Shown piece by piece: positions 30,796 through 40,318 of a stretch of 47,334 bases of DNA; within the stretch, counting starts at the first letter, position 1, and every line of letters begins with the position of its first letter. The translations under genes were made by a program, and so were the position numbers. This DNA is from Candidatus Saccharimonadota bacterium (GTDB taxonomy: Bacteria; Patescibacteriota; Saccharimonadia; Saccharimonadales; Saccharimonadaceae). The notes under the pieces were generated by a model that was given only the letters and a program-made list of their open reading frames with translations, was not told where the DNA came from and made no database searches. The DNA lies in assembly GCA_028289065.1 (NCBI GenBank), contig JAQGHA010000007.1:1-47334 (forward strand), written 5' to 3'.

Positions 30796-32484
30796 CTACG
30801 CTTCGCCAGGAGTTGCTTCGGGTGAAGCCGCGTTCAGCTTACGTTCTTTGATAGTAAACACCAGAATGGTGGCAGTACCAATTAATACGGAGGCGACGAT
30901 AAAGATAGTACGAAGGCTTTCAGAGAATGCATGGGTTACCTTACTACCAAATTCATCTTGCTGAGCGGTAAACTCATTACGAGCTTGGGTTTGCATAGGC
31001 TCTGGGAGGGCATCAAACTGCTTGTCAGCGCTTGTAGTGATTGCATTCTTAATATCAGGCATGTTCAAGGTAAGGAGCGTGTTAGGGTCGGTTACTGCGC
31101 CAATCTTAGACACTTCGGCATTTTGCGAAATTGATTGTACGTAGGCAGTGTCACGAATTTCGTTAACATTGGTTAGAATACCAGCGGTTAGCATTGCACC
31201 AAACACAGCCGTACCAATAGTCGAACCAAGGCTTCGGAATAGTTGGTTCGAGCTGGTAGCAATACCAAGTTCGTGTTGTTCAAACTCATTTTGAACTGCC
31301 AGGTTAAGCACTGGCATAGCCACACCCATACCTAAACCAAGTACTACCATAATGATTGCTTCGTATAAGTAGGTACTTTCAGGAGTTAAAGTTGAAAGGA
31401 AAATCATTGCGACAGTAGCAACAGCGAAACCAACTTGCATGAAAATCTTGTAACGACCTATGCGGGAAATGAGCTGCCCGGCACCAATACTACTAAGCAT
31501 GATACCGCCGACCATTGGAAGTAACATCAACCCAGAATCGGTTGGTGAAGCACCGAAGACCTGTTGGTTAAACTGCGTAAGGTACAGGATTGAACCCATA
31601 AAGGCTGAACCAAATAACATAGCAATAATGATAATCTTTACAAAGTTAGCATTTTTAAAGAAACGCATTGGTAGGATTGGCTCTTTAGCTTTATGCTCTA
31701 CATAAATGAATGCAGCGGCAGCAATAGCAACAATCGAGAACAGGATAGCCCGCAACCCAACCACACTTAAGCCTGTAGCTTCTAGGAAGCCGGCGAAAAT
31801 TGTTTCAGTATTATCCACTGAAATAATAAGTACTGCGAGTGATACTGAGAGTAAAGCGGCACCAAGGTAATCAATGACAGCTTTAGCAGCTCGGCGAAGT
31901 GGCGGGCAGTATATAGAAATTAGTACAAAGGCAACAATTCCAATTGGTACATTTATATAAAATGTCCAGCGCCAGTCAGTAGTCAGGCCAAATAGGTGTT
32001 GCCCATCAGTCAACCAACCACCAAGTAGTGGGCCTACAACCGAAGCCAGCCCAAAGACAGCACCAATCAAACCTTGCCAACGGCCACGCTCACGGGCAGC
32101 GAACAAGTCACCAACAATCGTAAATGCGTTGGCGGTTATAATACCACCACCAATACCCTGCAAGGCACGCCACATAATAAGTTCGTTTACACTTCCGCTG
32201 ATTCCACTTAACAGCGAACCGGCTACGAATACGGCCACACCAATAAGCAGAATGCGACGGCGACCGTAAAGGTCAGATAACTTACCAGCGATTGGAACGG
32301 TAATCGTAGTCGTGATTAAGTACGCTGTAACAATCCAACTCAATGAACTGAATGCGTTAAATTCTTCGACAATCTTTCCAAGTGCCGTAGCGATAATAGT
32401 CTGATCAAGCGCAACCAAAAACAGGCTGGCCATGACAGAAATCATAATAATAAGCTTACGCTTCAAACTTAAGTGGTGATGCAT
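30796..32484 (-). CDS. DHA2-family (14-TM) multidrug MFS transporter
   Basis: 562 residues with about 14 hydrophobic segments. The first helix reads SLFLVALDQTIIATAL, matching the LDxTIVN-type motif of EmrB/QacA proteins. Motif A is GKLSDLYGRRRI (about 66-77) and motif C-like GLASVVGPLLGGWLTD is near 144-159. A large outside loop (about 440-520) precedes the last helix. It follows the AbrB-like regulator gene in the same direction by 20 bp and is likely controlled with it. Confidence 0.92.
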   Translation of the reverse strand: MHHHLSLKRKLIIMISVMASLFLVALDQTIIATALGKIVEEFNAFSSLSWIVTAYLITTTITVPIAGKLSDLYGRRRILLIGVAVFVAGSLLSGISGSVNELIMWRALQGIGGGIITANAFTIVGDLFAARERGRWQGLIGAVFGLASVVGPLLGGWLTDGQHLFGLTTDWRWTFYINVPIGIVAFVLISIYCPPLRRAAKAVIDYLGAALLSVSLAVLIISVDNTETIFAGFLEATGLSVVGLRAILFSIVAIAAAAFIYVEHKAKEPILPMRFFKNANFVKIIIIAMLFGSAFMGSILYLTQFNQQVFGASPTDSGLMLLPMVGGIMLSSIGAGQLISRIGRYKIFMQVGFAVATVAMIFLSTLTPESTYLYEAIIMVVLGLGMGVAMPVLNLAVQNEFEQHELGIATSSNQLFRSLGSTIGTAVFGAMLTAGILTNVNEIRDTAYVQSISQNAEVSKIGAVTDPNTLLTLNMPDIKNAITTSADKQFDALPEPMQTQARNEFTAQQDEFGSKVTHAFSESLRTIFIVASVLIGTATILVFTIKERKLNAASPEATPGEA

Positions 32485-32504
32485 GTTACAAAATCCTTTT
32501 TAGA

Positions 32505-32732
32505 TTATTTTTTTAATATGTCTTTATATTGCTCAATGTTATTAGTAAGGTGATCTAATATATCTCGAAGTTGTTCTTCTTTAATGAACCCCACCCACTT
32601 CTTTTCTTGTGAACCAACTACGTATAGCCGGTCACCGGCTTGAATATCAAGCGCATCACGAGCATCAGCCGGTATTACTACCTGCCCTTTTGTCCCAACG
32701 GTGGCTGTTCCATAAAGCTGCTTGTCATGCAT
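32505..32732 (-). CDS. AbrB/SpoVT-type transcriptional regulator
   Basis: 75 residues from ATG at 32732. The swapped-hairpin domain is clear: YGTATVGTKGQVVIPADARDALDIQAGDRLYVVG. A short helical C-terminal tail follows. The upstream ATG at 32744 overlaps the -10 box CATAAT, so it cannot be in the transcript; the second Met (MHDKQLYG) is chosen. Three tandem AGTATG sites overlap its promoter, which suggests self-control. It probably regulates the downstream efflux pump. Confidence 0.88.
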   Translation of the reverse strand: MHDKQLYGTATVGTKGQVVIPADARDALDIQAGDRLYVVGSQEKKWVGFIKEEQLRDILDHLTNNIEQYKDILKK

Positions 32733-32742
32733 ATCGGTTACC

Positions 32743-32776
32743 ATTATGGCTCAGTATGAAAAGTATGTCAAGTATG
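32743..32776 (-). promoter_or_regulatory. Promoter with three tandem 9-bp operator repeats
   Basis: Minus strand: TTGACA (32771-32766), 17-bp spacer, CATAAT (32748-32743). On the plus strand AGTATG occurs at 32753, 32762 and 32771, exactly 9 bp apart, covering the spacer and the -35 box. This fits a cooperative binding site for the AbrB-like protein encoded just downstream. Confidence 0.75.
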
Positions 32777-32838
32777 ATTAGCGGGTTTGTACCCTTTTAA
32801 CCTATACATTGTAGCGTGCTTATTCTATAGTTATAGAT

Positions 32839-33843
32839 ATGACAGAACCGCAAAACCGGATTATCCTTACCGGCATTAAACCTACCGGCACCCCGCATAT
32901 TGGCAATTATCTTGGCGCAATCGAACCAGCTCTTCGTCGAGCTGACGAATATTCTGAAGCCTTCTTTTTTATAGCTGATTACCACGCCTTGAACTCAGTG
33001 CAAGACGGCGAGACCATGAAAGAGCTCACCCGTAACGTTGCGGCCACTTGGTTAGCAGCTGGGTTAGACCCATCAAAAATTCATTTTTATCGACAGTCTG
33101 ACGTGCCAGAGATTTTTGAACTCGAAACCATTTTGAACAACTTCGTTCCAAAAGGCTGGATGAATAAAATGCACGGCTATAAAGCAGCGATTGATAAAAA
33201 CCGCGCCGCTGGTAAGCTTGATGATTTTGAAGTAAATATGGGCCTATACAACTACCCTATCTTGATGACATCTGACATCATTATCTTCAATGCAACTCAC
33301 GTACCAGTTGGCCGTGACCAAACCCAACACGTTGAAATTGCCCGTGACATTGCGCAGCGATTCAACAACCAATTCAACGATGCCGTATTTATATTACCTG
33401 AACATGTAATTGCCGACGGAATTGCTGAGCTCCCTGGGCTCGATGGACGCAAAATGAGTAAAAGCTATAACAATACAATTCCCCTTTATGCTGGCCGTGA
33501 AGTTTGGGAACAAGCGGTTCGTAAAATTGTGACTGATTCAATTGAACATACTCATGAAACTATCCGCGAAACAGTCTTATTTAAGCTGTATTCTACGCTG
33601 GTTACTGAAGACCAAGCGAATGACATGGCAAGTCAACTAGTCGAAAAAACTATCGGTTGGAAGCAAGCCAAAGATTTATTGCTTGAAGCCGTCGAAAGCC
33701 GCTTTAGTGACCAAGCTCGAAAATATAACGAGCTGTTACAAAATCCGGACCATATCGATACTGTCTTAGCCGAAGGTGCTGCCAAAGTTCGCCCTATCGC
33801 CCAGGCGCAATTGGCTCACGTAAAACAAGTACTCGGAATTTAG
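32839..33843 (+). CDS. trpS: Tryptophanyl-tRNA synthetase
   Basis: 334 residues, usual bacterial length. The class I HIGH motif is TGTPHIGNYLG (about 15-25) and the KMSKS motif is GRKMSKSYNN (about 192-201). YNYPILMTSDI and PVGRDQTQHVEIARDIA are characteristic of TrpRS. TATAGT lies 7 nt before the ATG. It is convergent with msrA, whose stop begins on the next base. Confidence 0.96.
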   Translation: MTEPQNRIILTGIKPTGTPHIGNYLGAIEPALRRADEYSEAFFFIADYHALNSVQDGETMKELTRNVAATWLAAGLDPSKIHFYRQSDVPEIFELETILNNFVPKGWMNKMHGYKAAIDKNRAAGKLDDFEVNMGLYNYPILMTSDIIIFNATHVPVGRDQTQHVEIARDIAQRFNNQFNDAVFILPEHVIADGIAELPGLDGRKMSKSYNNTIPLYAGREVWEQAVRKIVTDSIEHTHETIRETVLFKLYSTLVTEDQANDMASQLVEKTIGWKQAKDLLLEAVESRFSDQARKYNELLQNPDHIDTVLAEGAAKVRPIAQAQLAHVKQVLGI

Positions 33844-34311
33844 TTAACGCGTTCGTTCATAGTGGCAAGTGTAGCCACCGATATTCTTTTGTAAATAATC
33901 TTGGTGGTAGTCTTCGGCTGGCCAAAAAGTAGTTAACGGCTCGACACTCGTGACGATTGGCTGCTCCCAATACACTTGGTTGCGTGCAATGGCATCAACT
34001 GCAGCCGCTTTTTGGTCGTCATCGGCATAAAAGATAGTTGAACGATAACTCGAGCCGACATCATTCCCCTGACGGTTCATAGTTGTCGGGTCGTGAATTT
34101 GAAAATGATAATCAAGTAGCTCAGCTAAGTTCGTAACCGATGGGTCATACGTAAGCTTTAAAGACTCGGCGTGACCAGGGTGGTTTTCATAGGTTGGATT
34201 ATCATTAGAGCCGCCGGCATAGCCTACTTCGGTATCGACAATACCAGGCTGATCCCTAAACAACTCTTCCATTCCCCAAAAACATCCACCGGCAATTACT
34301 AATGTATTCAT
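33844..34311 (-). CDS. msrA: Peptide methionine sulfoxide reductase MsrA
   Basis: 155 residues from ATG at 34311 (MNTLVIAGG). The active site is GGCFWGMEE (about 7-15); Glu and Tyr residues of the methionine pocket appear in VGYAGG and YEN(H)PGHAE. TATAAT (34323-34318) is exactly 6 nt before this ATG, which rules out the 9-residue extension from 34338. It repairs Met-S-sulfoxide. It is divergent from msrB, each with its own leaderless promoter. Confidence 0.95.
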   Translation of the reverse strand: MNTLVIAGGCFWGMEELFRDQPGIVDTEVGYAGGSNDNPTYENHPGHAESLKLTYDPSVTNLAELLDYHFQIHDPTTMNRQGNDVGSSYRSTIFYADDDQKAAAVDAIARNQVYWEQPIVTSVEPLTTFWPAEDYHQDYLQKNIGGYTCHYERTR

Positions 34312-34317
34312 ACTTAT

Positions 34318-34348
34318 ATTATACTCCGTTCGCAACATCCTTTATAAT
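34318..34348. promoter_or_regulatory. Divergent leaderless -10 boxes of msrA and msrB
   Basis: Minus TATAAT at 34323-34318 is 6 nt from ATG 34311. Plus TATAAT at 34343-34348 is 6 nt from ATG 34355. The two genes have only 43 nt between starts. Confidence 0.75.
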
Positions 34349-34354
34349 AGTTAT

Positions 34355-34720
34355 ATGAAGAACCCGAATTTATCCAAAGAACAACAAGAAGTGCTTTTCG
34401 ATAAAGCCACTGAGATGCCGTTTAGCGGCGCCCTGTTGAACGTCCACGACGAGGGTGAGTATTTATGCGCCAACTGCAATAAACCGCTCTTTCGCTCCAA
34501 CAATAAGTTTGAGAGCGGTTCTGGCTGGCCAAGCTTCGATGATGCCATTGAAGGTGCCATCAACTTTACTACCGACACCGAACTAGGCATGGTACGAACC
34601 GAAATTACCTGCGCCAACTGTGGCGGGCACTTAGGTCATGTGTTTGAAGACGGGCCAAAAGATACTACTGGATTACGCTACTGCGTGAATTCCCTCTCCT
34701 TAGACTTTAAGAAGAAATAA
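34355..34720 (+). CDS. msrB: Peptide methionine-R-sulfoxide reductase MsrB
   Basis: 121 residues. Zinc ligands CANC (about 36-39) and CANCGG (about 86-89), the substrate block [10 protein letters not shown] (about 50-59), GHVFEDGP (about 94-101) and the catalytic Cys in [10 protein letters not shown] (about 110) are present. It repairs Met-R-sulfoxide and complements the divergent MsrA. A bidirectional terminator follows. Confidence 0.95.
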   Translation: MKNPNLSKEQQEVLFDKATEMPFSGALLNVHDEGEYLCANCNKPLFRSNNKFESGSGWPSFDDAIEGAINFTTDTELGMVRTEITCANCGGHLGHVFEDGPKDTTGLRYCVNSLSLDFKKK

Positions 34721-34733
34721 ACTTTGTATATAA

Positions 34734-34760
34734 AAATGCCCCGCTAGTTGCGGGGTATTT
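34734..34760. terminator. Bidirectional terminator between msrB and the surface locus
   Basis: 11-bp stem AAATGCCCCGC (34734-34744) with GCGGGGTATTT (34750-34760), loop TAGTT. A-rich and T-rich flanks suit both strands. Confidence 0.88.
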
Positions 34761-34772
34761 GTTTGTTCGTTT

Positions 34773-35798
34773 TTAACGACGACGAGCGCGTGGCATATGT
34801 CGACGTTTACGAGACTTTCGAATGAGCATGATGGTTAAGAAGATTAAGCCAAGTAGAACAACTAGGGCAATAATCGCGCCGACAATGAGGAATGGTGGAA
34901 CCACCCAGAATGATTGAGTCGCTTCAATTGTTTCATTCTTATCACCATAGGTGAAAGTTGAAAGAACTGTGTAGTGACCAAATGTCCCGATGTTCTTTAA
35001 TTCAATGTCCCATACACGGGCGCTATCAGGAAGCACCATGTCGCGTTGATCTTTATTATTGAAGTCAGTTTCGTAAACAATTTTGTCACCATTTTTAACA
35101 GACACCCGGCCAAACGGACCAACTTGCACATTACCCTTATTTTCAAACCGTACCTTAGCAGTAATAGCATCAGGAGTTGGAAAGCTTGAACCGGTAGTGC
35201 CGCGTTGCTGGATATTAAATTCAGTTAAGTTTAGCTTTTGGATAATGTCACCAGGTACCGTCAGTAGAATGAGTGACGCGACACTTGGGCTTAAGTTAAC
35301 TTGACCGCCCGTGTCACTATCGGCTGGGGCAAAACGAACAGCTCCAAAATAACCACCAGCTTGTGCATTAGCAGGTACGCTCACTACTACATCTAACGTT
35401 TTTGCCTGGCCAACTGGTATGGTGACGTTAGCAAGTGGTGAGATAAAGCGCTTAAGACTGTGTGATGGAGCAAACTTGTTTTCATCAAGGATAAGTGCCG
35501 GTGTACCGCGCTCGTCACCTGATACAAAGTCATTAACACTTGGATGTACGATGATAGATGAACCGGTAAGGTTTGAAACAGTAATTTGAACTGTTTTGCT
35601 AGTTCCAGGTAATATTTGGATGTCGGAACGGATTGGCGAAACCTTAAGGGTGTTTGCTGTTTGAGCAGCCGCAAACGATGTGTGCGAAACAGCTAATAAG
35701 ATTGATGCTAATGCAAATATTGTCGCTATCCTAATATTCGTTTGAAAACGTCGTTTCACCAGTACACCAAGTTCCCTATTTATATAAACTACTTTCAA
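34773..35798 (-). CDS. DUF916-like (WxL-interacting) membrane-anchored surface protein
   Basis: 341 residues from the first ATG; GTG at 35759 (VKRRFQTN) is a likely alternative because TATAAA lies inside the first codons. Signal segment about 24-44. The N-terminal beta domain starts LKVSPIRSDIQILPGTSKTVQITVSN, the pattern of DUF916. A second beta domain (about 205-300) corresponds to DUF3324. A membrane segment (about 304-327) and a very basic tail RKSRKRRHMPRARRR close it. In Firmicutes such proteins bind WxL-domain proteins and peptidoglycan. Here it flanks genes for proteins with WxL-like C-termini. Confidence 0.8.
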   Translation of the reverse strand: MKVVYINRELGVLVKRRFQTNIRIATIFALASILLAVSHTSFAAAQTANTLKVSPIRSDIQILPGTSKTVQITVSNLTGSSIIVHPSVNDFVSGDERGTPALILDENKFAPSHSLKRFISPLANVTIPVGQAKTLDVVVSVPANAQAGGYFGAVRFAPADSDTGGQVNLSPSVASLILLTVPGDIIQKLNLTEFNIQQRGTTGSSFPTPDAITAKVRFENKGNVQVGPFGRVSVKNGDKIVYETDFNNKDQRDMVLPDSARVWDIELKNIGTFGHYTVLSTFTYGDKNETIEATQSFWVVPPFLIVGAIIALVVLLGLIFLTIMLIRKSRKRRHMPRARRR

Positions 35799-35832
35799 TC
35801 ATAACAGATACGCTTAGTATTTGGAATGCTAT

Positions 35833-35868
35833 AAAAAGAAATAGCACCCCTGTTAAAGAGTGCTATTT
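35833..35868 (-). terminator. Terminator of the 377-residue surface protein gene
   Basis: AAATAGCAC (35839-35847) pairs with GTGCTATTT (35860-35868). On the minus strand the T run lies opposite 35833-35837. Confidence 0.8.
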
Positions 35869-35886
35869 TTTAAACAAGACTAGTTT

Positions 35887-37020
35887 TTAGAATTTACCAG
35901 TTGCAATTAATCCGAGGTCTACAGAGTAGAGACCAGCTGGAGTTGTGTTGCTGATACTTGCACCAAATGTTAACTTAACATTCTTATTGTTAACTGGGGC
36001 ACCGTTAGTGTCGAGGAAAGGGTCACCGTATGTGCTAGTTACACCGGTAGACTCATCTGTATCATTGTAATTGAGCGCGTATGTACCTGTGTTGTAGCCA
36101 GTGCCAGCTTTTGCTTGGAAAGCACCTGAGGCAGTTGAGACACCGCTAGTACTGGTAGCTGCTTCGGTTTTTACACCGAACAACGCTTGACCGGCAGTAA
36201 TTCCAAGTTGTTGGGCAGGGCCAATGTTACATGCACTTGGAGCACCAGCTCGAATCAACCCACCACAGCCAATTGCACTACTTTTCAAACTCACTACCGC
36301 GCCGGTAACAGCGTTGGTTGAAATTTGGGTATAGATATCACCTGTACTTAGGCTACTTGCCGATAGTGCGATCACTGTACCGGTTGTCTCACCTAACTTA
36401 AGTGTTGGTGCTGTGACTGCAGCACAGTCAGCCGTAATAATTGCGCCTGATACACAGAAAGTCATGCTTTCAAGTACGGCCGCAGATACACCAATAGTAT
36501 TCGTGATATTGATAGCTGCTCCACCTTGGTCAACAGTTCCAGCACCTAAGGAAGTAGCAGAGGTGTAGTTAGCAAGGTCGCCACTTGTTGCATAGGTCAC
36601 AATACGGACATAGAGTGGACCGACTGATGATGGGTTTGTAATTCCATCAAGGTCAACCGTAATTGCCGTTGTTGCTGCAATAGCGCCAGCAACCTTAACG
36701 GTGTTAGCGTCAACTACAGTTACAGTACCAAAAGCCGAAGTAGCCCCGGTTGCTGCAAATCCAGCTGGTGAATCACAAGTTGCGTTAATAAGTGGCGAGT
36801 TGCTACAAAAGTCAATGACGACTCCCCCGGCAGCTCCGTCAGAAGTAAAACCGACATTGTAGTTTACGCCTGTAGCGTTAATAGAAGAGCTACTTAGCTC
36901 AACTGAACGCGCAGTTAACTGCGCAGCCGAAGCAATTGTCGGTGCGACAACTGCAAGTACTAGTGCGACGAGCGCAATAATAGACCCTGTTTGACGATTA
37001 AATAATCTAAAAGACTTCAT
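35887..37020 (-). CDS. Exported surface protein with WxL-like C-terminus
   Basis: 377 residues from ATG at 37020 (MKSFRLF); the GTG at 37035 contains the AAAGGG ribosome site and is not used. Signal peptide to about ASA-A near 32. The N-terminal part has the locus motif LTARSVELSSS and Cys-containing strands (VIDFCSNSP, NATCDSPAGF). The C-terminus ends ISNTTPAGLYSVDLGLIATGKF, shared in pattern with three other proteins here and similar to the end of WxL domains but without W-x-L. Ser/Thr/Ala-rich, no anchor. It probably attaches to the surface through a DUF916-like partner. Confidence 0.78.
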   Translation of the reverse strand: MKSFRLFNRQTGSIIALVALVLAVVAPTIASAAQLTARSVELSSSSINATGVNYNVGFTSDGAAGGVVIDFCSNSPLINATCDSPAGFAATGATSAFGTVTVVDANTVKVAGAIAATTAITVDLDGITNPSSVGPLYVRIVTYATSGDLANYTSATSLGAGTVDQGGAAINITNTIGVSAAVLESMTFCVSGAIITADCAAVTAPTLKLGETTGTVIALSASSLSTGDIYTQISTNAVTGAVVSLKSSAIGCGGLIRAGAPSACNIGPAQQLGITAGQALFGVKTEAATSTSGVSTASGAFQAKAGTGYNTGTYALNYNDTDESTGVTSTYGDPFLDTNGAPVNNKNVKLTFGASISNTTPAGLYSVDLGLIATGKF

Positions 37021-37148
37021 TTTCCCTTTATCCACTCACATTCTCTGTTTACTATTTGTCTTGTTTAAGTAACGAGTCTAGTGTACCACGATATTACTTA
37101 TGCTTGTCAAGCTATTTATTGTAAAGTTTTCCACAATCTAAGCTCAAT

Positions 37149-38069
37149 TTAAACTTCTTTAATTTTCTCGCGCTCTTTCAACATCTTATTACGAAGTGAC
37201 ACTATCTGGCTACGTCGTCCTAACCAATAAGCAGCTGGTAATAATACGAGTGATACGGCGGCGGGTATCCAAAGAATTTTCGTCACCTCTCCCCCGTTGG
37301 AAGTGTCTGGCGCGGCCGGAGTCGTATCAACTTTACCGTTAGCAACGGCAATCACTTGCAAAAAGGCACTAACACCATTCACGTCGGTAACTTTAATATT
37401 TGCTTGATAAATACCGGCTTTTTTATAAACATGGGTAATAGCCACTAAACCTGCCAGTGACTGACTTTTCAGTTCAGTAGCCGAACCGTCTCCCCAATCG
37501 ATGCTAAAAGCGTACGGGCCTGTACCACCGGATAATTGTAATGGCCAGCTCAATTCACTCCCGGCTGCCGCTGAACGGCGCCCATATGAGCTAGTTAAGG
37601 TAATAAGCGCGCCAAAGGCAGTGAAGTTCGTATCGGTATAATTAACGGTTATGGTATTAGAACCCGGCCCCGCTTGTTCGAGGCTGTCATACACAATCGC
37701 TGTTAATTCGTTGATTCCGGCGAATAAGCTTACCTGCACACTAAAGCTACCACCCTTACACATCACCGCTCCCACCATCACGTTGTTGTTATAGACCTGA
37801 ACTAGCAAATCGGTTGGACAGATACCATTCACGGTCACCGGTGAGGTATTAAAAGACGCGCCATTGCCAGGAGTAGTGATAGTTGCACCCTGTGTAGGGG
37901 GATCTTGGGTTTTGGTTGCCTCTAAACCAAACGAACCAGGCTTTGGCTCTGGATTAGGTATAGGTGTAATAGCCGACGTTGGCCGCACTAAAACAAACAG
38001 CGCCAGTAGGCATGAACCGATAATAATCGGTATCACCCACTGCGCGCTTGTTTGTAATTTTCCTACCAT
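37149..38069 (-). CDS. Membrane-anchored Ig-like/PKD-domain protein
   Basis: 306 residues. N-terminal anchor (about 12-30), Pro-rich stalk, an Ig-like domain (about 60-145, FNTSPVTVNGICP, GINELTAIVYDS), then a PKD domain (about 165-245) with FSIDWGDGSATE and HVYKKAGIYQANIKVTDVNG. A C-terminal membrane segment (about 265-285) and basic tail KMLKEREKIKEV follow. It may form the scaffold or base of the surface assembly in this locus. A TACAAT box lies 10 nt before the ATG. Confidence 0.8.
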   Translation of the reverse strand: MVGKLQTSAQWVIPIIIGSCLLALFVLVRPTSAITPIPNPEPKPGSFGLEATKTQDPPTQGATITTPGNGASFNTSPVTVNGICPTDLLVQVYNNNVMVGAVMCKGGSFSVQVSLFAGINELTAIVYDSLEQAGPGSNTITVNYTDTNFTAFGALITLTSSYGRRSAAAGSELSWPLQLSGGTGPYAFSIDWGDGSATELKSQSLAGLVAITHVYKKAGIYQANIKVTDVNGVSAFLQVIAVANGKVDTTPAAPDTSNGGEVTKILWIPAAVSLVLLPAAYWLGRRSQIVSLRNKMLKEREKIKEV

Positions 38070-38118
38070 AGTTGTGCTTATTGTAACGTGCTTGCGCTAC
38101 TTTCTAAAGTGATTCAGA

Positions 38119-39180
38119 TTATTTTCGGCGACGTGATAGTTTTCGACGTTGATTGGCGAAGTTACGACCCTTAATTTTTTGGACTAAGCGCCAGATGCCA
38201 TAGGTTGCAGCTGCAAGAACTAGGATGAACGCTATGACGAACCACCAGGGTAAATACCAAAAATGTGTAGTATGGTTAATTTCTTGTGTATTATTACCGT
38301 TCTGACCGTAGTATAGGTCCAGAGTAGCTGTATATAAACCAGGCCATAAATCTGGCTCAACACATGACCTTGACTGAGTTGTTCCACCGTTAAACTCAAC
38401 TTCTTCAGAAGCTAGTTTTATACAAGTACTAAAAGTACGCGTTTGACCAATGAGAGCCAACGAGCTATTTGGGTTTATGTTGTCAATATTCTGTTCTTGA
38501 CCAAACATATTTTTCAATGTGATACTTCCGACCGGAGACTCGGTTACATTACCTTCATTCTTGAGAGTGTAGGCAATAAAGCGAGGCTTGGCTTCGGTGA
38601 TAAACATGTAGCCTCCTTTGTCAGTCGTAGTAGGGGGATTATAAGCACCGAAATGTTCAAGTGTTAAGTCCTCTTTTACGTCACCTGGAACAGACACAAA
38701 CGCCAGGGTAACACCTGATGCACTCAAACCAACATTACCACCGTCTGCTGAACCTGCAGCATATAAAATCGCACTGTAATAGCTACCCGCTCCTAATTTA
38801 GCTGGTATGGAAGCTGAGATATTTAATGTTTTTGTACCATTAGGAGCAATCGATACTGACTTAGGGATAGTAAGATACGGCTTCAGAGACCACGTTGTTT
38901 GTGGTGCATCCTCTGCCAACATAAGCTTTGGTGTACCGCCGTCATCGGTATAAGAAAAATCTACTACACGAAGTGTTAGCTCTAACGTTTTTTCACTATC
39001 CAAGTTTCGAATGGTTAGCGTGTCTTTAATAGACTTGCCTGGTTCAATTACATAATTCTTTTTAGGCACAATACTTAGTGCAGCTGACGACTGAGCGGAA
39101 GCTGATGCAGCCGGCAAAACAGCTGCTGCAAAAACAAGTACCGAAAGACCGGCAATAACAATGCTTTTAAAGCGTTTCAT
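38119..39180 (-). CDS. Second DUF916-like (WxL-interacting) membrane-anchored protein
   Basis: 353 residues from ATG at 39180 (MKRFKSIV); the GTG at 39198 contains the AGGGAAAAGAG ribosome site. Signal peptide to about ASA-Q near 28. DUF916-type beta domain beginning LSIVPKKNYVIEPGKSIKDTLTIRN, then a DUF3324-like domain. Membrane segment about 312-330 and basic tail RRKLSRRRK. Domain layout is the same as the protein at 34773, so the locus holds two paralogues, probably each serving particular surface proteins. Confidence 0.8.
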   Translation of the reverse strand: MKRFKSIVIAGLSVLVFAAAVLPAASASAQSSAALSIVPKKNYVIEPGKSIKDTLTIRNLDSEKTLELTLRVVDFSYTDDGGTPKLMLAEDAPQTTWSLKPYLTIPKSVSIAPNGTKTLNISASIPAKLGAGSYYSAILYAAGSADGGNVGLSASGVTLAFVSVPGDVKEDLTLEHFGAYNPPTTTDKGGYMFITEAKPRFIAYTLKNEGNVTESPVGSITLKNMFGQEQNIDNINPNSSLALIGQTRTFSTCIKLASEEVEFNGGTTQSRSCVEPDLWPGLYTATLDLYYGQNGNNTQEINHTTHFWYLPWWFVIAFILVLAAATYGIWRLVQKIKGRNFANQRRKLSRRRK

Positions 39181-39238
39181 TTTTCTCTTTTCCCTCACGT
39201 TTTACTTTCATTTTATAAGTATAAACAGTATTGTACCA

Positions 39239-40312
39239 TTAAAACCTACCACTGGCTATGAAGGTCATTGTTGTTGTATACACACCGGCACGAAGCGATG
39301 GGCTTGCATTCAATATATAGCTAACTGTAAACTTCTTCATCAAACTTACATTAGGTGAATATGCGACAACATCTCCTGGCACATACATATACATATTAGG
39401 TACACTGTAGTTTGGCGACGCAATCGCATTAGCCCACTGACCTTCTGGGTTTTCACCAACGTCAGGGTCATTATTTTCAACAAGATTCATACCGAATTGG
39501 TTTGTACCGGGCTTACTTTCCGTAGGGGTTGAAGGAGCATCAATAACATTTGTAGCCGCGCTCATCGGCGTACCATTTGCTGTAATTGCAAAACCACCAC
39601 TCGCATTAGTACCCACTGCCATTTGCGACTGGGCAGTGAGTGTCGATTGTGAATTTAATGTGCCCATATCAGTATAAAATGTGTCATTCGTATCAATACA
39701 GTTCTCTTCTACTTCTTGGGCAAGACAGAATATAAGCATTGGCGGCACTTGAGTTTCAATTATGACACCGTCGGTAACCTGCCCTTTTATTGACCCAAAG
39801 TCTATTTGTGCCCCAGTACCATTGACTGACGTAAGACTCTTTAGGCGAATCGAGAAAGACTGCGAAGTATCAGTTGGATTGATAATGTTATCAAATTTAT
39901 ACGATGATGCATTTGTAGTAATTGCACTTGTGGTACGGCTCAGCAATATATGGTTAGAGTTTTTAGACAATATAGCAAAATTAGATTCACCGGTTTGAGT
40001 GCTTAAAGTAGCATTAGACACATCGAGACCCGGAGGAGTAACACAGGCATGATACGGGATAGGATCCACGCAAAATAACATGTCAACCGACCCAACTGGC
40101 TGAGGACTCATATACCTAAACGACACCGTATATGATGTTGTTGCACCCGGTACGGTGCTATTCATGTAAAGACTGCGCTCTTGAAAACGCATAGCCGCTG
40201 AGGCAGGGGCAATGAAAATAAATAGTACCAGTACCAGGGCTACTAATTCCTCAGTAAATATATGGCGCCAATTAAACACAAACGCATGAAGGCGAAACAA
40301 CTTATGCTGCAT
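39239..40312 (-). CDS. Exported surface protein with WxL-like C-terminus
   Basis: 357 residues. Long N-terminal signal region (hydrophobic about 22-38, cleavage near ASA-A). Locus motif RFQERSLYMNSTVPG, then Cys-containing strands (MLFCVDPIPYHACVTPPG). A second Cys pair is in LIFCLAQEVEENCID. The C-terminus VSYILNASPSLRAGVYTTTMTFIASGRF matches its neighbours' ends. TACAAT (40324-40319) is 6 nt before the ATG, so it is predicted leaderless. Confidence 0.77.
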   Translation of the reverse strand: MQHKLFRLHAFVFNWRHIFTEELVALVLVLFIFIAPASAAMRFQERSLYMNSTVPGATTSYTVSFRYMSPQPVGSVDMLFCVDPIPYHACVTPPGLDVSNATLSTQTGESNFAILSKNSNHILLSRTTSAITTNASSYKFDNIINPTDTSQSFSIRLKSLTSVNGTGAQIDFGSIKGQVTDGVIIETQVPPMLIFCLAQEVEENCIDTNDTFYTDMGTLNSQSTLTAQSQMAVGTNASGGFAITANGTPMSAATNVIDAPSTPTESKPGTNQFGMNLVENNDPDVGENPEGQWANAIASPNYSVPNMYMYVPGDVVAYSPNVSLMKKFTVSYILNASPSLRAGVYTTTMTFIASGRF

Positions 40313-40318
40313 AGGGTT

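Noticed and set aside
34312-34338. Nine-residue N-terminal extension of MsrA
   Set aside because: It overlaps the TATAAT box that lies 6 nt before ATG 34311, and MsrA proteins normally begin just before GGCFWG.
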